A stretch of DNA of 64,000 nt from Rhodobacteraceae bacterium UBA6213 (GTDB lineage Bacteria; Pseudomonadota; Alphaproteobacteria; Rhodobacterales; Rhodobacteraceae), in contig DISJ01000018.1 of NCBI GenBank assembly GCA_002421605.1, positions 78,832 through 142,831 on the forward strand, given 5' to 3'. This document shows, one piece after another, positions 51,030-59,980 of the stretch. The notes beneath the pieces are model-generated. The model was not told the origin of the DNA and did not search any database. It was given only the letters and a program-made list of their open reading frames with translations. Position 1 is the stretch's first letter, and the number at the start of each line of letters is the position of its first letter. The position numbers were made by a program, and so were the translations under genes.

Positions 51030-51791
51030 ATGCGGCCTGTGATCGGCATTATCGGAAATGCCTTTGATTTAAACGACCGCTACCCGGTGCACGCCGGGGG
51101 CACGATGAACTCGCAGGCCGTCGCCGAGGTGGCGGGCGCGATGCCCTTGCTAATACCCACCGACCCGCGTTTTGTTTCGGTGCCCGAACTCATGGCGGTT
51201 TGCGACGGGTTTTTGCTGACCGGCGGGCAACCCAATGTGCACCCGTCAGAATATGGCGAGGCAGAGACACCGGCGCACGGCCGCTTTGATCGCGCGCGCG
51301 ATGCGATCACGCTGCCGCTGGTGCGCGCCTGCATCGAGGCGGGGCAACCGATCTTTGGCATCTGCCGCGGCTTTCAAGAGGTGAACGTGGCGCTGGGGGG
51401 AACCCTGCACCCCGAAATCCGCGATTTGCCGGGGCGGATGAACCACCGTATGCCGCAAAACGTGACTTTGGCCGAGCAGTTTGCGCTGCGCCACAAGGTG
51501 CGGTTGTTGGAGGGCGGGGTGTTTCATCACCTATTCGGTGCCACCGAGGTGATGACTAACACGCTGCATGGGCAAGGCGTGTGCAAGCCCGGCGCACGGG
51601 TAATTGTCGAAGGGCGCGCCGAGGATGAAACACCCGAGGCGGTGCGGATTGACGGTGCGCCGGGTTTTGCGCTGGCGGTGCAATGGCACCCCGAATGGAA
51701 CGCTGCCGCCGACCCGGTTTCGCGCGCGCTGTTCAGCGCCTTTGGCGCGGCCGCCGCGGCTTGGGCACGAGGGCGCGCGCCGCGCGGTTAG
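51030..51791 (+). CDS. Gamma-glutamyl-gamma-aminobutyrate hydrolase family (class I amidotransferase)
   Basis: 253 residues, with AGGGAGAGT before the ATG. Peptidase C26 fold: N-terminal RPVIGI, LLTGGQPNVHPSEYGE (about 69-84), the nucleophile in GICRGFQEVNVALGG (Cys about 112) and the His/Glu of AVQWHPEWN (about 215-223). PuuD-like enzymes hydrolyse gamma-glutamyl-GABA in putrescine breakdown, but no other puu gene is nearby, so the substrate is uncertain. Confidence 0.92.
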   Translation: MRPVIGIIGNAFDLNDRYPVHAGGTMNSQAVAEVAGAMPLLIPTDPRFVSVPELMAVCDGFLLTGGQPNVHPSEYGEAETPAHGRFDRARDAITLPLVRACIEAGQPIFGICRGFQEVNVALGGTLHPEIRDLPGRMNHRMPQNVTLAEQFALRHKVRLLEGGVFHHLFGATEVMTNTLHGQGVCKPGARVIVEGRAEDETPEAVRIDGAPGFALAVQWHPEWNAAADPVSRALFSAFGAAAAAWARGRAPRG

Positions 51792-51816
51792 GCGGCGCGG
51801 GGTTTGCCCGAGGCGT

Positions 51817-52131
51817 TCAGCGCTGCCTTGGGCGCAAACCGATTTCATCAAGCACCCGTTCCAGCGCGCCTTGCGGTGCCGCGACGGCCTTGAGCGCGTC
51901 AAAGCGGCGACGCAGCGCCAGTTTTTCGGCGCCACGGCAGTCATTCCACGGGCGGCCTTGCAAACCCATGACCAACGCGTAATAGCCGATGAAATGCGGC
52001 GCATTGCCTGCCGCGAGCCAAAGCGCATAGGCAGCATCGGCGCCCATTGCCTGCAGCTCATCGGCATCATTCAGCCCCGCGCGCGCAAAAGCTGCCGCTG
52101 TTGCGGGGCCGATGTTGGGAATGTCCGTCAA
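51817..52131 (-). CDS. TfoX/Sxy C-terminal domain protein
   Basis: 104 residues from a TTG (52131); no ATG or GTG is available near the conserved IPNIGPATAAAFARAGL segment, and the nearest GGAG is distant, so the start is uncertain. Helix-hairpin-helix-like IGPATAAAFARAGLNDADELQAMGA and AYALWLAAG are typical of the TfoX C-terminal domain. The N-terminal TfoX domain is missing, as in many alphaproteobacterial relatives. A link to competence is not shown. Confidence 0.85.
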   Translation of the reverse strand: MTDIPNIGPATAAAFARAGLNDADELQAMGADAAYALWLAAGNAPHFIGYYALVMGLQGRPWNDCRGAEKLALRRRFDALKAVAAPQGALERVLDEIGLRPRQR

Positions 52132-52204
52132 TGGGCGGGGCAGGGAAAGCTCCTGTCAGGGGTGCGCCGCGGCAGGGTGCCGGGTTGCCGCACCGCTGGC
52201 AAGA

Positions 52205-52357
52205 TCAGATCGAGGCCCAGTCCGAAAAGCGTGTGGTAGGTGTGCCAGCGGTCTGCTGGCGGGGTTGTGCGGGGGCGCTTTGCGCCGCCTGCGCCTGGGA
52301 CATGCCGGATTGGTTTTCGGGCGCGGGGGCTGTGCCCATCTGGGTGATTGTCTGCAT
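52205..52357 (-). CDS. Possible small Gln/Ala-rich protein
   Basis: A 50-codon frame from ATG 52357 preceded by TTGAGGCAGAG, starting MQTITQMGTAPAPENQSG and ending TTRFSDWASI. Low complexity, hydrophilic, probably disordered. It fills the otherwise empty 327-base gap between the TfoX-like gene and the nsrR-type gene on the same strand. Coding status rests only on the ribosome site and open frame. Confidence 0.3.
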   Translation of the reverse strand: MQTITQMGTAPAPENQSGMSQAQAAQSAPAQPRQQTAGTPTTRFSDWASI

Positions 52358-52465
52358 CTCTGCCTCAACTGTTCGCCGTTGGTTTCTTGATGAAGCCCTG
52401 TAATTACGGCGAATGCGCGGCGCATCTAGGCGCTGCTTGTGTGCGGGTCAAGGCCATTGCGTGGC

Positions 52466-52942
52466 TCAGGCGGATGTTGGCTGATCACAAGACGCGGAGG
52501 GGCGTGTTTCGCTAAGCGCCAGAATATGCGCCAGCGGCACGTTTCCATCGACAAGGTCCGCCAGCGTGATCGCGTCCATCGACGAATAAAACGCCTCGAG
52601 CGCACGGTCGAGCACTTCGCGAAAGCGGCAAATTCCGATCAGCGGGCAGGTGTTGGTTTCGGGGTCATGGCATTCTGCAAAGGGCATGCCCGTCTCAAAG
52701 GTGCGCAAAACCGCGCCAACGCCGATTTCACGCGCTGGCCGGTTGAGCTGCAAACCACCCGATCGGCCGCGCTGGGTGTCGATGAAACCCTTTTGCGCCA
52801 AGGTGTTGACGACTTGCGCCAAATGGTTTTCAGACGAATTGCAGGCCACCGCGATTTCGTGTTTGCGCACGATGCGCCCAGAATTGACGGCGCAGAACAT
52901 CAAAGTTCGCATCGCCAAGTTGGTGCGGATTGTCAGTCTCAT
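52466..52942 (-). CDS. nsrR: Rrf2 family regulator, NsrR type
   Basis: 158 residues starting MRLTIRTNLAMRTLMF after GCGAGG. N-terminal winged helix (ACNSSENHLAQVVNTLAQKGFIDTQRGRSGGLQLNRP) and three cysteines in ECHDPETNTCPLIGIC (C-x7-C-x5-C) that could hold an iron-sulfur cluster. The fold and cysteine placing fit NsrR, which loses repression when nitric oxide attacks its cluster; the first spacing is two longer than in E. coli. An FNR-like site lies upstream, and it diverges from a SLAC1-family gene. Confidence 0.87.
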   Translation of the reverse strand: MRLTIRTNLAMRTLMFCAVNSGRIVRKHEIAVACNSSENHLAQVVNTLAQKGFIDTQRGRSGGLQLNRPAREIGVGAVLRTFETGMPFAECHDPETNTCPLIGICRFREVLDRALEAFYSSMDAITLADLVDGNVPLAHILALSETRPSASCDQPTSA

Positions 52943-52964
52943 ATGATTGCCTCGCTTTGATGAG

Positions 52965-53006
52965 GTGATAGCGGGTTTCGGCGGTAGGCGATTTGATGCA
53001 GATCAG
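52965..53006 (-). promoter_or_regulatory. FNR-like promoter of the NsrR-type gene
   Basis: TTGATGCAGATCAG (52993-53006) matches TTGAT-N4-ATCAA at nine of ten positions. On the minus strand TATCAC (52970-52965) fits a -10; a start near 52958 would put the box at about -41.5, the class II position, as in the nfnA promoter. Confidence 0.6.
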
Positions 53007-53036
53007 ATGTGGAATACAGTATTTTGGGCTAGATAT

Positions 53037-53073
53037 ACATTCTAAAGCGTGACATATTCCCGCTTTGGAATGT
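53037..53073. promoter_or_regulatory. Long inverted repeat in the nsrR-SLAC1 divergent region
   Basis: ACATTCTAAAGCG and CGCTTTGGAATGT (12 of 13 complementary) flank an 11-base spacer containing TGACATATTCC. The remaining ~245 bases to the channel gene show no gene. The repeat could be an operator for the adjacent regulator or an RNA hairpin. Confidence 0.45.
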
Positions 53074-53318
53074 GAATTGCACACGGGCATCGGCCCAACA
53101 GCGAATGTTCGTGGTGCCCGTGCCTCAGCGCTGGCGCGGCGGTGATATGAGAAATCGGAAGGTTCGTCAAAGTGCGATGCACCGCGTTTTGTGCCCCTCT
53201 GACCAAGGTTTCCGGCAGTGATCGCGGTGGAAAGTGCCGCGCACCCGCCGATCAAGAGATGTGCGGCGCAATCATTGCCCCGCGGCAAACTATCGATGAT
53301 TAGCATGAAGGAGCTGTC

Positions 53319-54302
53319 ATGACCGCCAAAACCACCGCCGCCGCACCCGAAACGGCGAGCCGGCTCGAGCATTATCCGATCACCTTTTTTGCCACAACGA
53401 TGGGGCTTGGGGGTTTTACATTAGCGCTGCGCGCGGCGACCACACCCTTCGGGCTTGCGCCATGGATATGGCAGGCGGCACTGGCATTGACCACGGCTGT
53501 GCTGGTGATGGTGACGCTGGGCTATCTGGCCAAGGCGATCCTTTACCCCAACGCGGTGCGCGCCGAGTGGAAGCATCCGGTGCGGCTTGCGTTTTTCCCC
53601 ACAGCGTCGATTTCGGTGCTGATTCTTGCAACCGCAGCGCTGCCGCTATTTCCGGTTGCGGCGCGATGGCTTTGGGGCGTCGGCACGGTGATGCAGGCGG
53701 TGTTGGCGCTTGCGGTGATTACTGGCTGGATCAGCAGTCGCGCCTTTCAGCAGGCGCACCTGAACCCGGCATGGTTCATTCCGGCGGTGGGCAACGTGAT
53801 CGTGCCGCTGGCAGGGGCGCAGATGGGATATCTGGAAATCTCGTATCTGTTCTTTTCGGCGGGTTTGATCTTTTGGCTGATCCTGCTGACGTTGGTGTTC
53901 AACCGCCTGGTGTTTCACGACCCGATGCCGACGCGGCTGCAACCGACGCTGGTCATCATGATCGCGCCGCCCGCTGTGGCCAGCGTGGCATGGCTGCGCA
54001 TGACCGGGCAGATGGATGCGTTCAGCCACATTTTGATGAGTCTTGGCTTTGTGTTCGGGGTGTTGGTGGCGGTGCAACTGCCGCGCATTCTGCGGCTGCC
54101 ATTTGCACTTTCATTCTGGGCGCTTAGCTTTCCGCTCGCGGCACTTGCGATAGCGAGTTTGCAGCACGCCGAAGTTACGGAAACGACGGGCTACCTCTGG
54201 GTTGGCGGGGCATTGGTGATCGGCCTGACGGTACTGATTGCGGGGCTATTTGGGCGCACTATGCTGGGCATGATGCGCGGTGAGATCTGCCAGCCCGAGT
54301 AA
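53319..54302 (+). CDS. SLAC1/TehA-family anion channel or C4-dicarboxylate transporter
   Basis: 327 residues, AAGGAGCTGTC before the ATG. Ten hydrophobic helices, beginning LEHYPITFFATTMGLGGFTLALR (the family's first helix with the conserved MG/GG turn), and HLNPAWFIPAVGNVIVPLAG in the middle, a diagnostic SLAC1/TehA segment. Transported ion not predictable; nitrate, chloride, tellurite or dicarboxylates occur in the family. It diverges from an NsrR-type gene, so control by nitric oxide is plausible. Confidence 0.92.
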   Translation: MTAKTTAAAPETASRLEHYPITFFATTMGLGGFTLALRAATTPFGLAPWIWQAALALTTAVLVMVTLGYLAKAILYPNAVRAEWKHPVRLAFFPTASISVLILATAALPLFPVAARWLWGVGTVMQAVLALAVITGWISSRAFQQAHLNPAWFIPAVGNVIVPLAGAQMGYLEISYLFFSAGLIFWLILLTLVFNRLVFHDPMPTRLQPTLVIMIAPPAVASVAWLRMTGQMDAFSHILMSLGFVFGVLVAVQLPRILRLPFALSFWALSFPLAALAIASLQHAEVTETTGYLWVGGALVIGLTVLIAGLFGRTMLGMMRGEICQPE

Positions 54303-54332
54303 GCCTGCCATTGTCTACCACTGTTTGCGGGG

Positions 54333-54354
54333 CTGGCGCTTGACTGCGCCAGCG
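54333..54354 (+). terminator. Hairpin after the SLAC1-family gene
   Basis: GCTGGCGC-TTGACT-GCGCCAGC, a perfect 8-bp stem 30 bases after the stop, without a T tract. Weak terminator. Confidence 0.45.
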
Positions 54355-54406
54355 CTTAAGTCTGGACGAACCGTTTGCCCACCCGTGGGTCAGTAAGGAT
54401 GAATCC

Positions 54407-56254
54407 GTGCGCCGCCCTTCCGCCTCAGCGACCAATGAAAATGTCTCCAAGGCTGCCAGCAAGGGGCGCAACATGCGCACCGTCAAGGCGCTGTTGCCCT
54501 ACCTTTGGCCGAAAGATGAGCTGTGGGTAAAACAGCGGGTGGTGCTGGCGTTGCTGGCGCTGCTGGTGGGCAAGCTGATTTCGGTGACCACCCCGTATAT
54601 CTACAAGCGCGCGGTCGATGCGCTGGGGGGTGCTGCGCCCGATGCGGCGATGATGCTTGGCCTTGGCGCTGTCGGGCTGACGGTTGCCTATGGCGTGGCC
54701 CGTATCGGCACGGTCGGGTTCAACGAATTGCGCGATGCGGTGTTTGTGCGTGTCGGGCAGCGGGCGCTGCGCAAGCTGGCGCTCGAAACCTTCACCCATA
54801 TTCACCGTCTGTCGATGCGCTACCACATCACGCGCAAGACAGGCGGGTTGAGCAGGATCATCGAGCGCGGCGTGAAGGGTGTCGATTTTCTGCTGCGTTT
54901 CATGCTGTTTTCGGTCGGCCCGCTGATTCTTGAACTCACCATGGTGACGATCATCTTCGCGGTCATGTTCGACATCTGGTATGCGCTGGTCGTGATGGTG
55001 ACGATTTCGATCTATGTTGCCTACACGTTCCGCGTCACCGAATGGCGGGTGCAGATTCGCCGCGAGATGAACACCCAAGATACCGACGCCAACCAAAAGG
55101 CGATCGACAGCCTGCTCAACTTCGAAACCGTGAAGTATTTTGGCGCCGAGGCCCGCGAAGCGGCGCGCTATGACGCGGCGATGGGGCGGTATGAGGGGCT
55201 GGCGGTCAGAACCGGGCAGAGCCTGTCGCTTTTGAACTTCGGGCAGGCGTTCATCATCACCGTGGGTCTGATCGTGGTGATGGTGATGGCGGCCCTTGGC
55301 GTGCAATCGGGCAAGCTGACGGTGGGCGACTTTGTAATGGTCAACGCCTACATGATTCAGATCACCATGCCGCTGAACTTTCTTGGCACGGTTTACCGCG
55401 AAATCCGCCAAGCGTTGGTGGATATGGGCGACATGTTCGACCTTTTGGGCCAGCCCGCCGAAATCAATGACGCGCCCGGCGCGCCCGCACTGGTGGTTTC
55501 GCGCGGCGAGGTGGTGCTGGACCATGTCAGCTTCGGCTACGAGGCCGCGCGCCCGATTCTGCACGATGTCTCAATCACCGTGCCCGCCGGGCAGACGGTG
55601 GCACTGGTCGGCCCTTCGGGGTCGGGCAAATCGACCGTGGGCAGGCTGCTGTTTCGCTTTTACGAGGTTACGGGCGGCGCGCTTAAGATCGACGGACAGG
55701 ATGTGCGTGAGGTGACGCAGAACAGCCTGCATGACGCAATCGGCGTGGTGCCCCAAGATACGGTGCTGTTCAACGACACGATCTATTACAACATTGCCTA
55801 TGGTCGCCCCGAGGCCAGCCGTGCCGAGGTTGAGGCCGCAGCGCGCGCCGCCAAGATTCATGACTTTATCTCAAGCCTGCCAGACGGCTATCAAACCACG
55901 GTGGGCGAGCGGGGGCTGAAGCTTTCGGGCGGCGAAAAGCAGCGCGTCGGCATTGCCCGCACCTTGCTCAAAAACCCGCCGATTCTGCTTTTGGACGAGG
56001 CGACAAGCGCGCTCGACACCCAGACTGAACGTGACATTCAGGAAAGCCTTGCGGCAATGGGCGAGGGGCGCACTGTCATTACCATCGCACACCGACTTTC
56101 CACCATTGCCGATGCTGACCAGATCGTGGTGCTGGAAGCGGGCAGGGTGGTTGAGCGCGGTAAGCACGAGGCGCTGTTGGCCGCAGGTGGGCGCTATGCC
56201 GCCATGTGGGCGCGCCAGTCGAGCGAAGAGGAAGCCGCGGGCAACGCTGCATGA
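54407..56254 (+). CDS. Atm1-type ABC exporter (fused membrane and ATPase)
   Basis: 615 residues from GTG 54407, eight bases after AAGGA. Membrane domain (about 40-330, six helices) with the GQRALRKLALETFTHIHRLSMRYHITRKTGGLSRIIERG coupling region typical of Atm1/HMT1 proteins; then the ATPase: Walker A GPSGSGKST, Q-loop VPQDTVLFNDTI, LSGGEKQRVGIARTLLKNP signature, Walker B ILLLDEATSALD and the H-loop AHRLST. Such exporters carry glutathione-linked sulfur, metal or persulfide species. No partner gene nearby. Confidence 0.95.
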   Translation: MRRPSASATNENVSKAASKGRNMRTVKALLPYLWPKDELWVKQRVVLALLALLVGKLISVTTPYIYKRAVDALGGAAPDAAMMLGLGAVGLTVAYGVARIGTVGFNELRDAVFVRVGQRALRKLALETFTHIHRLSMRYHITRKTGGLSRIIERGVKGVDFLLRFMLFSVGPLILELTMVTIIFAVMFDIWYALVVMVTISIYVAYTFRVTEWRVQIRREMNTQDTDANQKAIDSLLNFETVKYFGAEAREAARYDAAMGRYEGLAVRTGQSLSLLNFGQAFIITVGLIVVMVMAALGVQSGKLTVGDFVMVNAYMIQITMPLNFLGTVYREIRQALVDMGDMFDLLGQPAEINDAPGAPALVVSRGEVVLDHVSFGYEAARPILHDVSITVPAGQTVALVGPSGSGKSTVGRLLFRFYEVTGGALKIDGQDVREVTQNSLHDAIGVVPQDTVLFNDTIYYNIAYGRPEASRAEVEAAARAAKIHDFISSLPDGYQTTVGERGLKLSGGEKQRVGIARTLLKNPPILLLDEATSALDTQTERDIQESLAAMGEGRTVITIAHRLSTIADADQIVVLEAGRVVERGKHEALLAAGGRYAAMWARQSSEEEAAGNAA

Positions 56255-56341
56255 ACCGAAGCTGGCGCGTCGATCGCGTCGGCACCGCAATGCCTTGGCA
56301 ACACCCGCGCCTTGCGTGTAAGACGGGGCCGAGCGCAACGC

Positions 56342-56356
56342 GCCCCCGGCGGGGGC
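56342..56356 (+). other. Small GC hairpin in the leader of the TPR-bamB-der run
   Basis: GCCCCC-GGC-GGGGGC, 20 bases before the GTG start of the next gene. TTGGCA (56295-56300) and GTAAGA (56318-56323), 17 bases apart, could be its promoter. Function not evident. Confidence 0.3.
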
Positions 56357-56375
56357 AAGCCAGAGGGCATTTCCA

Positions 56376-57011
56376 GTGAGCGAGTCCGACAGCTTCATCG
56401 ATGAAGTAACCGAAGAGGTCCGACGCGACCGTCTGTTCGCGCTGATGCGCCGTTACGGCTGGATCGGAATCCTGGGCGTAGTGCTGATCGTTTCCGGCGC
56501 CGCTTGGGTCGAATGGCAGAAGGCGCGCGCTTCGGCCCGCGCCGAAGCGTTTGGCGACGCGGTGCTTTCAGCCATGGAGGCCGAAGACCGCGTCACCGCG
56601 CTGGCCGCGGTGCCGGCGGACGGTGCGCAAAAAGCGGTGCTGGACCTGCTGATTGCATCCGAGCGCGGCAATGATGCCGAGGCGCTGGCCAGTCTGAAAG
56701 CGATTGGTGCCGATACAGCGCTGCCCACCAGCCTGCGCGCGCTGGCCGAGCTTAAGGCGGTTATGGCGGCAGGGGCCGCGATACCCGCCGCTGAACGCGA
56801 TGCGGCGCTGGAAAAACTCGCCCAGCCCGGCGCGCCGTTCCGGCAGCTAGCGATGGAACAGCAGGTGTTGGCGCTGCTTGATGCGGGCGCCGTTGATCAG
56901 GCAATCACGCTCGCCCAGCAGCTTCTGCTAGAACCAGAACTGACGGCGGGCTTGCAACAGCGCGTGACACAGTTGATTGTGGCACTGGGGGCCGAACCGG
57001 CGGCGAATTGA
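56376..57011 (+). CDS. Tetratricopeptide-like inner-membrane protein (YfgM-like)
   Basis: 211 residues from a GTG. Cytoplasmic N-terminus (DSFIDEVTEEVRRDRLFALMRRYG), one membrane helix (about 28-46), then a helical periplasmic domain rich in Ala/Leu repeats. This matches YfgM, which sits upstream of bamB and der in E. coli and works with the periplasmic chaperone network. The same gene order here (yfgM-like, bamB, der) supports the call. Confidence 0.9.
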   Translation: MSESDSFIDEVTEEVRRDRLFALMRRYGWIGILGVVLIVSGAAWVEWQKARASARAEAFGDAVLSAMEAEDRVTALAAVPADGAQKAVLDLLIASERGNDAEALASLKAIGADTALPTSLRALAELKAVMAAGAAIPAAERDAALEKLAQPGAPFRQLAMEQQVLALLDAGAVDQAITLAQQLLLEPELTAGLQQRVTQLIVALGAEPAAN

Positions 57012-57054
57012 CCGGCGGCCCGGGTTGGTCGGCGCGAAGAAGGGGGCAAGGGCA

Positions 57055-58386
57055 GTGAAGCTTTCAGTCGGTCTTGGACTCGCGGCGCTCGGGGTGCTTG
57101 TGCTTGTCTCTGGTTGCACCAGAAAAGAGTTTATCCTGCCCGGGGTGCGTGTTGAACCGCGCGCCATCCTGCAAGGCGACACCGGCAATACCACGGCACC
57201 CATTGGCGGTGTGACGGCGGTGCCGATCCGCCTGCCCGCGCAGGTCACCAACGCCGAATGGACGCATCGCGGTGGCACGCCCAGCCATGCGATCACCAAC
57301 CCCGCACTGGCGGACGGCACCACGCTGGTTTGGGCGGCGCCAATCGGTGAAGGCGCCGGGCGCAAGCACCGCATCACCGCCGACCCGGTGGTGGGCGCAG
57401 GGCGCGTTTATACACTCGATAGCCGCGCGACAGTGGTCGCCACCTCGACCGCGGGCGCGACGCTTTGGCAGGTTGATCTGACGCCAGTTGGCGACCGGGC
57501 CGATGACGCCTCGGGCGGCGGGTTGGCGTTTGCGGCGGGCAAAGTATTCGCCACCACCGGCTTTGGCGAACTGGTAGCGCTTGACGCCGCCTCGGGCGCG
57601 ATCGTTTGGCGGCAAAAGTTTGACGCGGGCATCGGCGGTGCGCCGACCGTGTACAACAATATCGTCTATGTTGTGGCGCGTGACGCTTCGGGTTGGGCGA
57701 TCCGGGCGGAAGACGGCAAGCTTGTCTGGCGGCTTCCGGGCACGCCTGCGACTTCGGGCGTAACAGGGGTTTCGGCCCCTGCGGTAAACGCGCAACTCGC
57801 AATCTTCCCCTTTGCTTCGGGTGAGTTGATCGCGGTGCTGCGCCAGCGCGGCTATCAGCTGTGGTCCGCAACCGTTGGGGGCGAGCGGTTGGGGCGCGCC
57901 TATGCGATGGTCAGCGACCTGACCGGCGATCCAGTCATTGTTGGCAACCGGGTCTATGCGGGCACTTCAGCGGGCAGGGCGGTTGCAATCGACATTGCTA
58001 AGGGCGAGCGCATCTGGACAGCCAATGAAGGTGCCAACGGGCCGATGCAGGTGGTTGGCGACGCGGTGTTCCTGGTTTCGGACGAAGCGCAACTGGTGCG
58101 GCTTGATGCCGCAACTGGCCGCCCGGTCTGGGCTGTGGATATGCCCTATTTCCTTGCCGAAAAGCCCAAGAAGCTGCAGGAAATCCATGTCCATTACGGG
58201 CCGGTTCTGGCGGGCGGGCGGCTGTTTGTCGCCTCGTCCGACGGGCTTTTGCGGGTGTTTGATCCGGCCTCGGGTGCGATGATCGGCAGCGGAGAAATTC
58301 CGGGCGGGGCTGCCAGCGCGCCTGTGGTAGCGGGGGGCACTCTTTACGTGGTCAACGCCGACGGGCAGCTTCTCGCTTTCCGTTAA
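57055..58386 (+). CDS. bamB: Outer-membrane assembly lipoprotein BamB-like
   Basis: 443 residues from GTG 57055. Lipoprotein signal ending LVSGC (lipidated Cys21). Beta-propeller built of PQQ-type repeats, for example GAIVWRQKFDAGIGGAPTVYNN, GKLVWRLPG, KGERIWTANEGANGPMQVVGD and GRPVWAVDMPY. BamB helps BamA insert outer-membrane proteins. Position between the YfgM-like gene and der agrees with the family. Confidence 0.93.
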   Translation: MKLSVGLGLAALGVLVLVSGCTRKEFILPGVRVEPRAILQGDTGNTTAPIGGVTAVPIRLPAQVTNAEWTHRGGTPSHAITNPALADGTTLVWAAPIGEGAGRKHRITADPVVGAGRVYTLDSRATVVATSTAGATLWQVDLTPVGDRADDASGGGLAFAAGKVFATTGFGELVALDAASGAIVWRQKFDAGIGGAPTVYNNIVYVVARDASGWAIRAEDGKLVWRLPGTPATSGVTGVSAPAVNAQLAIFPFASGELIAVLRQRGYQLWSATVGGERLGRAYAMVSDLTGDPVIVGNRVYAGTSAGRAVAIDIAKGERIWTANEGANGPMQVVGDAVFLVSDEAQLVRLDAATGRPVWAVDMPYFLAEKPKKLQEIHVHYGPVLAGGRLFVASSDGLLRVFDPASGAMIGSGEIPGGAASAPVVAGGTLYVVNADGQLLAFR

Positions 58387-58435
58387 GGTCAAAGCGGTGT
58401 AAGCGGGCTCTCCCGATCCGCCCAAGGAGGGCAGC

Positions 58436-59893
58436 ATGAGCTTTACCATGGCCATTGTCGGCCGACCTAACGTCGGTAAATCGACGCTGTTCAACCGCCT
58501 CGTGGGAAAACGGTTGGCGCTGGTCGATGACCAGCCCGGCGTTACCCGCGATTTGCGCGAAGGCGCGGCACGATTGGGTGACCTGCGCTTTGTAGTGATC
58601 GATTCGGCAGGGCTAGAGCTGGCCGAAGACGACAGCCTGCAAGGCCGCATGCGCCGCTTGACCGAACGCGCCGTGGCAGAGGCCGATGTGTGCCTGTTCT
58701 TGATCGACGCTCGTGTCGGCGTGACCCCGGCGGACGAGATTTTTGCCGACATTCTGCGGCGCAAGAATGCGCATGTGATCGTTGCGGCCAATAAGGCCGA
58801 GGGGCAAGCCGGTGAGGCGGGTGCGCTGGAAGCCTACGGGCTGGGCCTTGGCGAGGTGCTGCGCCTTTCGGCAGAGCACGGCGAGGGCATGGATGACCTT
58901 TACCGCGCATTGATGCCGTTGGCTGACGCCTATGAGGCGATCGCGCAGGCGACCGAGCCCGAAATCAACGTCGACGTGGTCGAGGGTGAAGAGGGCGTCT
59001 ATCAACCGCCGACCAAGGTCAAACCGCTGCAACTGGCCGTGATTGGGCGCCCGAACGCGGGTAAATCGACGCTGATCAACAAGATTATCGGGCAAGAGCG
59101 CCTGCTGACCGGCCCCGAGGCCGGCATTACCCGCGATGCGGTTTCGGTGCAGGCCGATTATATGGGCACGCCGATGCGGATTTTTGATACCGCAGGTATG
59201 CGCAAGAAGGCCCGCATCTCCGACAAGCTTGAAAAGATGTCGGTTTCAGATGGCTTGCGCGCCGTGCGCTTTGCCGAAGTGATCGTGCTGCTGCTCGATG
59301 TCGAGGTGCCGTTCGAGGTGCAAGACCTGCGGCTGGCCGATTACGCTGAATCCGAAGGCCGCGCGGTGGTGGTTGCGGCGAACAAATGGGACCTTGAAGA
59401 AGACAAGGCTGGCAAGCTGAACGCGCTGCGCGAGGCGTTCGAGCGGCTTTTGCCACAGCTGCGCGGTGCGCCGCTGGTGACGGTTTCGGCCAAGACAGGC
59501 AAGGGGCTTGATCGGCTGCATGATGCGGTGATGAAGGCGCATGAGGTCTGGAACAAGCGTATCTCGACCGGGCGGTTGAACACCTGGCTGGCGCTGATGA
59601 CCGAGGCACACCCGCCGCCGGCCCCGGGCGGGCGACGTATCAAGCTGCGCTACATGACCCAGGTCAAAACCCGTCCGCCTGGCTTTGTGGTTATGGCAAG
59701 CCACGCGGACAAGCTGCCAGAAAGCTATTCACGCTATCTTGTCAATGGCTTGCGCGAAAGCTTCGGGATGCAAGGCACGCCGATCCGGCTGATTTTCCGC
59801 GACCAGGGCGGGGCAAACCCGTTCAAGGACCGCAAAAAATCGATTCCCTCGCGCTTGCGCAAGCATGTGGTGGGGCGCGACAAGCCGTTCTGA
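58436..59893 (+). CDS. der: Ribosome-associated GTPase Der (EngA)
   Basis: 485 residues, with AAGGAGGGCAGC before the ATG. Two tandem GTPase domains: G1 GRPNVGKS (about 9-16) and GRPNAGKS (about 204-211), each with switch motifs (PGVTRD; AGITRDAV), DSAG/DTAG and NKAE/NKWD; followed by a KH-like C-terminal domain (about 385-485) and a basic tail. Required for 50S assembly. The N-terminal G4 reads NKAE rather than NKxD. Confidence 0.97.
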   Translation: MSFTMAIVGRPNVGKSTLFNRLVGKRLALVDDQPGVTRDLREGAARLGDLRFVVIDSAGLELAEDDSLQGRMRRLTERAVAEADVCLFLIDARVGVTPADEIFADILRRKNAHVIVAANKAEGQAGEAGALEAYGLGLGEVLRLSAEHGEGMDDLYRALMPLADAYEAIAQATEPEINVDVVEGEEGVYQPPTKVKPLQLAVIGRPNAGKSTLINKIIGQERLLTGPEAGITRDAVSVQADYMGTPMRIFDTAGMRKKARISDKLEKMSVSDGLRAVRFAEVIVLLLDVEVPFEVQDLRLADYAESEGRAVVVAANKWDLEEDKAGKLNALREAFERLLPQLRGAPLVTVSAKTGKGLDRLHDAVMKAHEVWNKRISTGRLNTWLALMTEAHPPPAPGGRRIKLRYMTQVKTRPPGFVVMASHADKLPESYSRYLVNGLRESFGMQGTPIRLIFRDQGGANPFKDRKKSIPSRLRKHVVGRDKPF

Positions 59894-59980
59894 GGCTTGA
59901 TGTGATGCACTAGGCACAAGCTTTCCACGCTGTCCTGCGGCGGTAGCCCTCTGCATACAAAACGGCGCGGCAGGGCTGCT

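Noticed and set aside
59894..59980. Possible terminator between der and serS
   Set aside because: AGCCCT and AGGGCT can pair, but the inner stem is mismatched and the loop is long.
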